The notes beneath the pieces are model-generated. The model had not been told where the DNA came from and searched no databases. It saw only the letters and a list, made by a program, of their open reading frames with translations. This document shows, in pieces, positions 63,261 through 64,000 of a stretch of 64,000 nt of DNA; within the stretch, counting starts at the first letter, position 1, and every line of letters begins with the position of its first letter. The position numbers were made by a program, and so were the translations under genes. The stretch comes from JBBRMW01 sp965246845. Lineage in GTDB: Bacteria > Chloroflexota > Anaerolineae > Aggregatilineales > UBA2796. The DNA is taken from the NCBI GenBank assembly GCA_965246845.1, contig CBDFFR010000012.1, positions 1,426,001 to 1,490,000 on the forward strand, given 5' to 3'.

Positions 63261-64000
63261 CTACTGTCCTCTGATTTCCCCGCTGCTCAAAACTGCTATA
63301 GATCGCTGCTGTGGAACCACTTCATGAATTTCCTGTACACCCTGGAGTGGATGAACAGCAGCAGAAGGTTGAGGAGTGCTGAAAGGGCTGAGTATTCCGC
63401 TACTGGCTGCCACGGGAGTCCCCAGAGTCCTTCGAGAAGGATTGATCCTGCGGTCTTGGGCTAATATTTGCCCGCGCAAGGGCGCAAGAGAATAGGTCCA
63501 TGAGGTCGCGACTACTGAGCCTTCTTGTATATCCAGTTGCATTTGGCATGTCAGGTTGAACTCTCCTCTAACGACGAGAGAACGTATGTATTCTTCCAAT
63601 GTTGCCGGCAGGCGCGAAGATTGCCCTTCTAAAGGAGCCTGATAGCTGGACACTACCTGTTCCCTGAACTGGAAATGATTTAGGAACTGAATACACGCAA
63701 CAACGTTTTCTGCGGCATTGAAGGTAAATTGACGACGGTTGAAACTCTGGAAAATAGCATTGGTGTCGTTATGATAATTTTGCACCGAGTTGATCAACCC
63801 CGTTGCGACTCCAGAGGCGGCTAATCCTGCGCGCGACCAGTGACCGCGCGTTTGATGAGCAAACATTTCCGGGTGGTTTCGCAAATTTCCACCTTCACCG
63901 GGAAAACCATAATTCACTGCTCTCGTCCAGTCTGCCTGATTGACGTTACTGCGTGCTTCATCGGGACCTGCTGCGTTCTCCCGTGACCAGGCGCGGATCA
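63261..64000 (-). CDS. hypothetical protein, 5' end outside window
   Basis: The minus frame is open to the window edge and stops at 63261 (about 246 residues seen). The text WSRENAAGPDEARSNVNQAD and FAHQTRGHWSRAGLAASGVA is not recognisable. The last 50 residues are Ser/Pro-rich and low complexity (ASSGILSPFSTPQPSAA). Base composition is less GC-rich than in the neighbours. No function can be proposed. Confidence 0.55.
   Translation of the reverse strand, partial: IRAWSRENAAGPDEARSNVNQADWTRAVNYGFPGEGGNLRNHPEMFAHQTRGHWSRAGLAASGVATGLINSVQNYHNDTNAIFQSFNRRQFTFNAAENVVACIQFLNHFQFREQVVSSYQAPLEGQSSRLPATLEEYIRSLVVRGEFNLTCQMQLDIQEGSVVATSWTYSLAPLRGQILAQDRRINPSRRTLGTPVAASSGILSPFSTPQPSAAVHPLQGVQEIHEVVPQQRSIAVLSSGEIRGQ

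Overview
The window looks like a chromosomal segment of a GC-rich bacterium, most likely a Chloroflexota (Anaerolineae-like) genome or metagenome bin. This is an inference from gene style: Thr/Pro-rich TPT linkers on secreted proteins, carbohydrate ABC transporters without a local ATPase, flavin-dependent thymidylate synthase ThyX, a sufCBD/SufU set, PknB-like kinases and V4R proteins. No rRNA, tRNA or CRISPR array was found.

Layout. 1-7030 is an insertion-sequence graveyard. A truncated amidase is followed by gene remnants and four IS elements (IS5, IS701-like with an IS4-like element nested inside it, a second IS5, IS3). 7107-11484 is a compact four-gene cluster (HEPN/AbiU2-like protein, small helical protein, XisI-like protein, PLD-helicase) that resembles a defence module. 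A third IS5 element follows and abuts the stop codon of a secreted CAP-domain protein. 15385-20502 is a polyol-type ABC uptake and oxidation operon. 20628-31572 holds housekeeping and signalling genes (RpoD-type sigma factor, glycosyltransferase, stomatin-like protein, threonine synthase, Ser/Thr kinase, hydrolase, lactonase-like MBL protein, FtsH). 31864-39867 includes a protein with an eCIS-cargo-like N-terminus and a C-terminal zinc-protease motif, a V4R protein, a secreted cyclophilin, Tmk, FabF and ThyX.

42469-50450 is the iron-sulfur assembly locus. sufC-sufB(intein)-sufD, a STAS-like gene, a rhodanese and sufU run leftwards, divergent from sufR and a DUF59 gene, with two good sigma-70 promoters and a dyad between them. 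The most striking item is in this operon. Between the STAS-like gene and the rhodanese lies a 20-codon ORF with seven cysteine codons. It is followed immediately by an antiterminator arm and a rho-independent terminator, which is the classical architecture of a cysteine-responsive transcription attenuator. No sufS is present in the window.

50670-64000 holds a lipoprotein, a large TPR protein, RsfS, a DUF433/DUF5615 pair, and a second sugar ABC operon with unusually extended permeases followed by an epimerase and a GH13 enzyme. A family of paired palindromes sharing a CCCTACA ... TGTAGGG core sits in many intergenic gaps. Several genes carry single-base frameshifts (sufU, sufD), which may be sequence errors.
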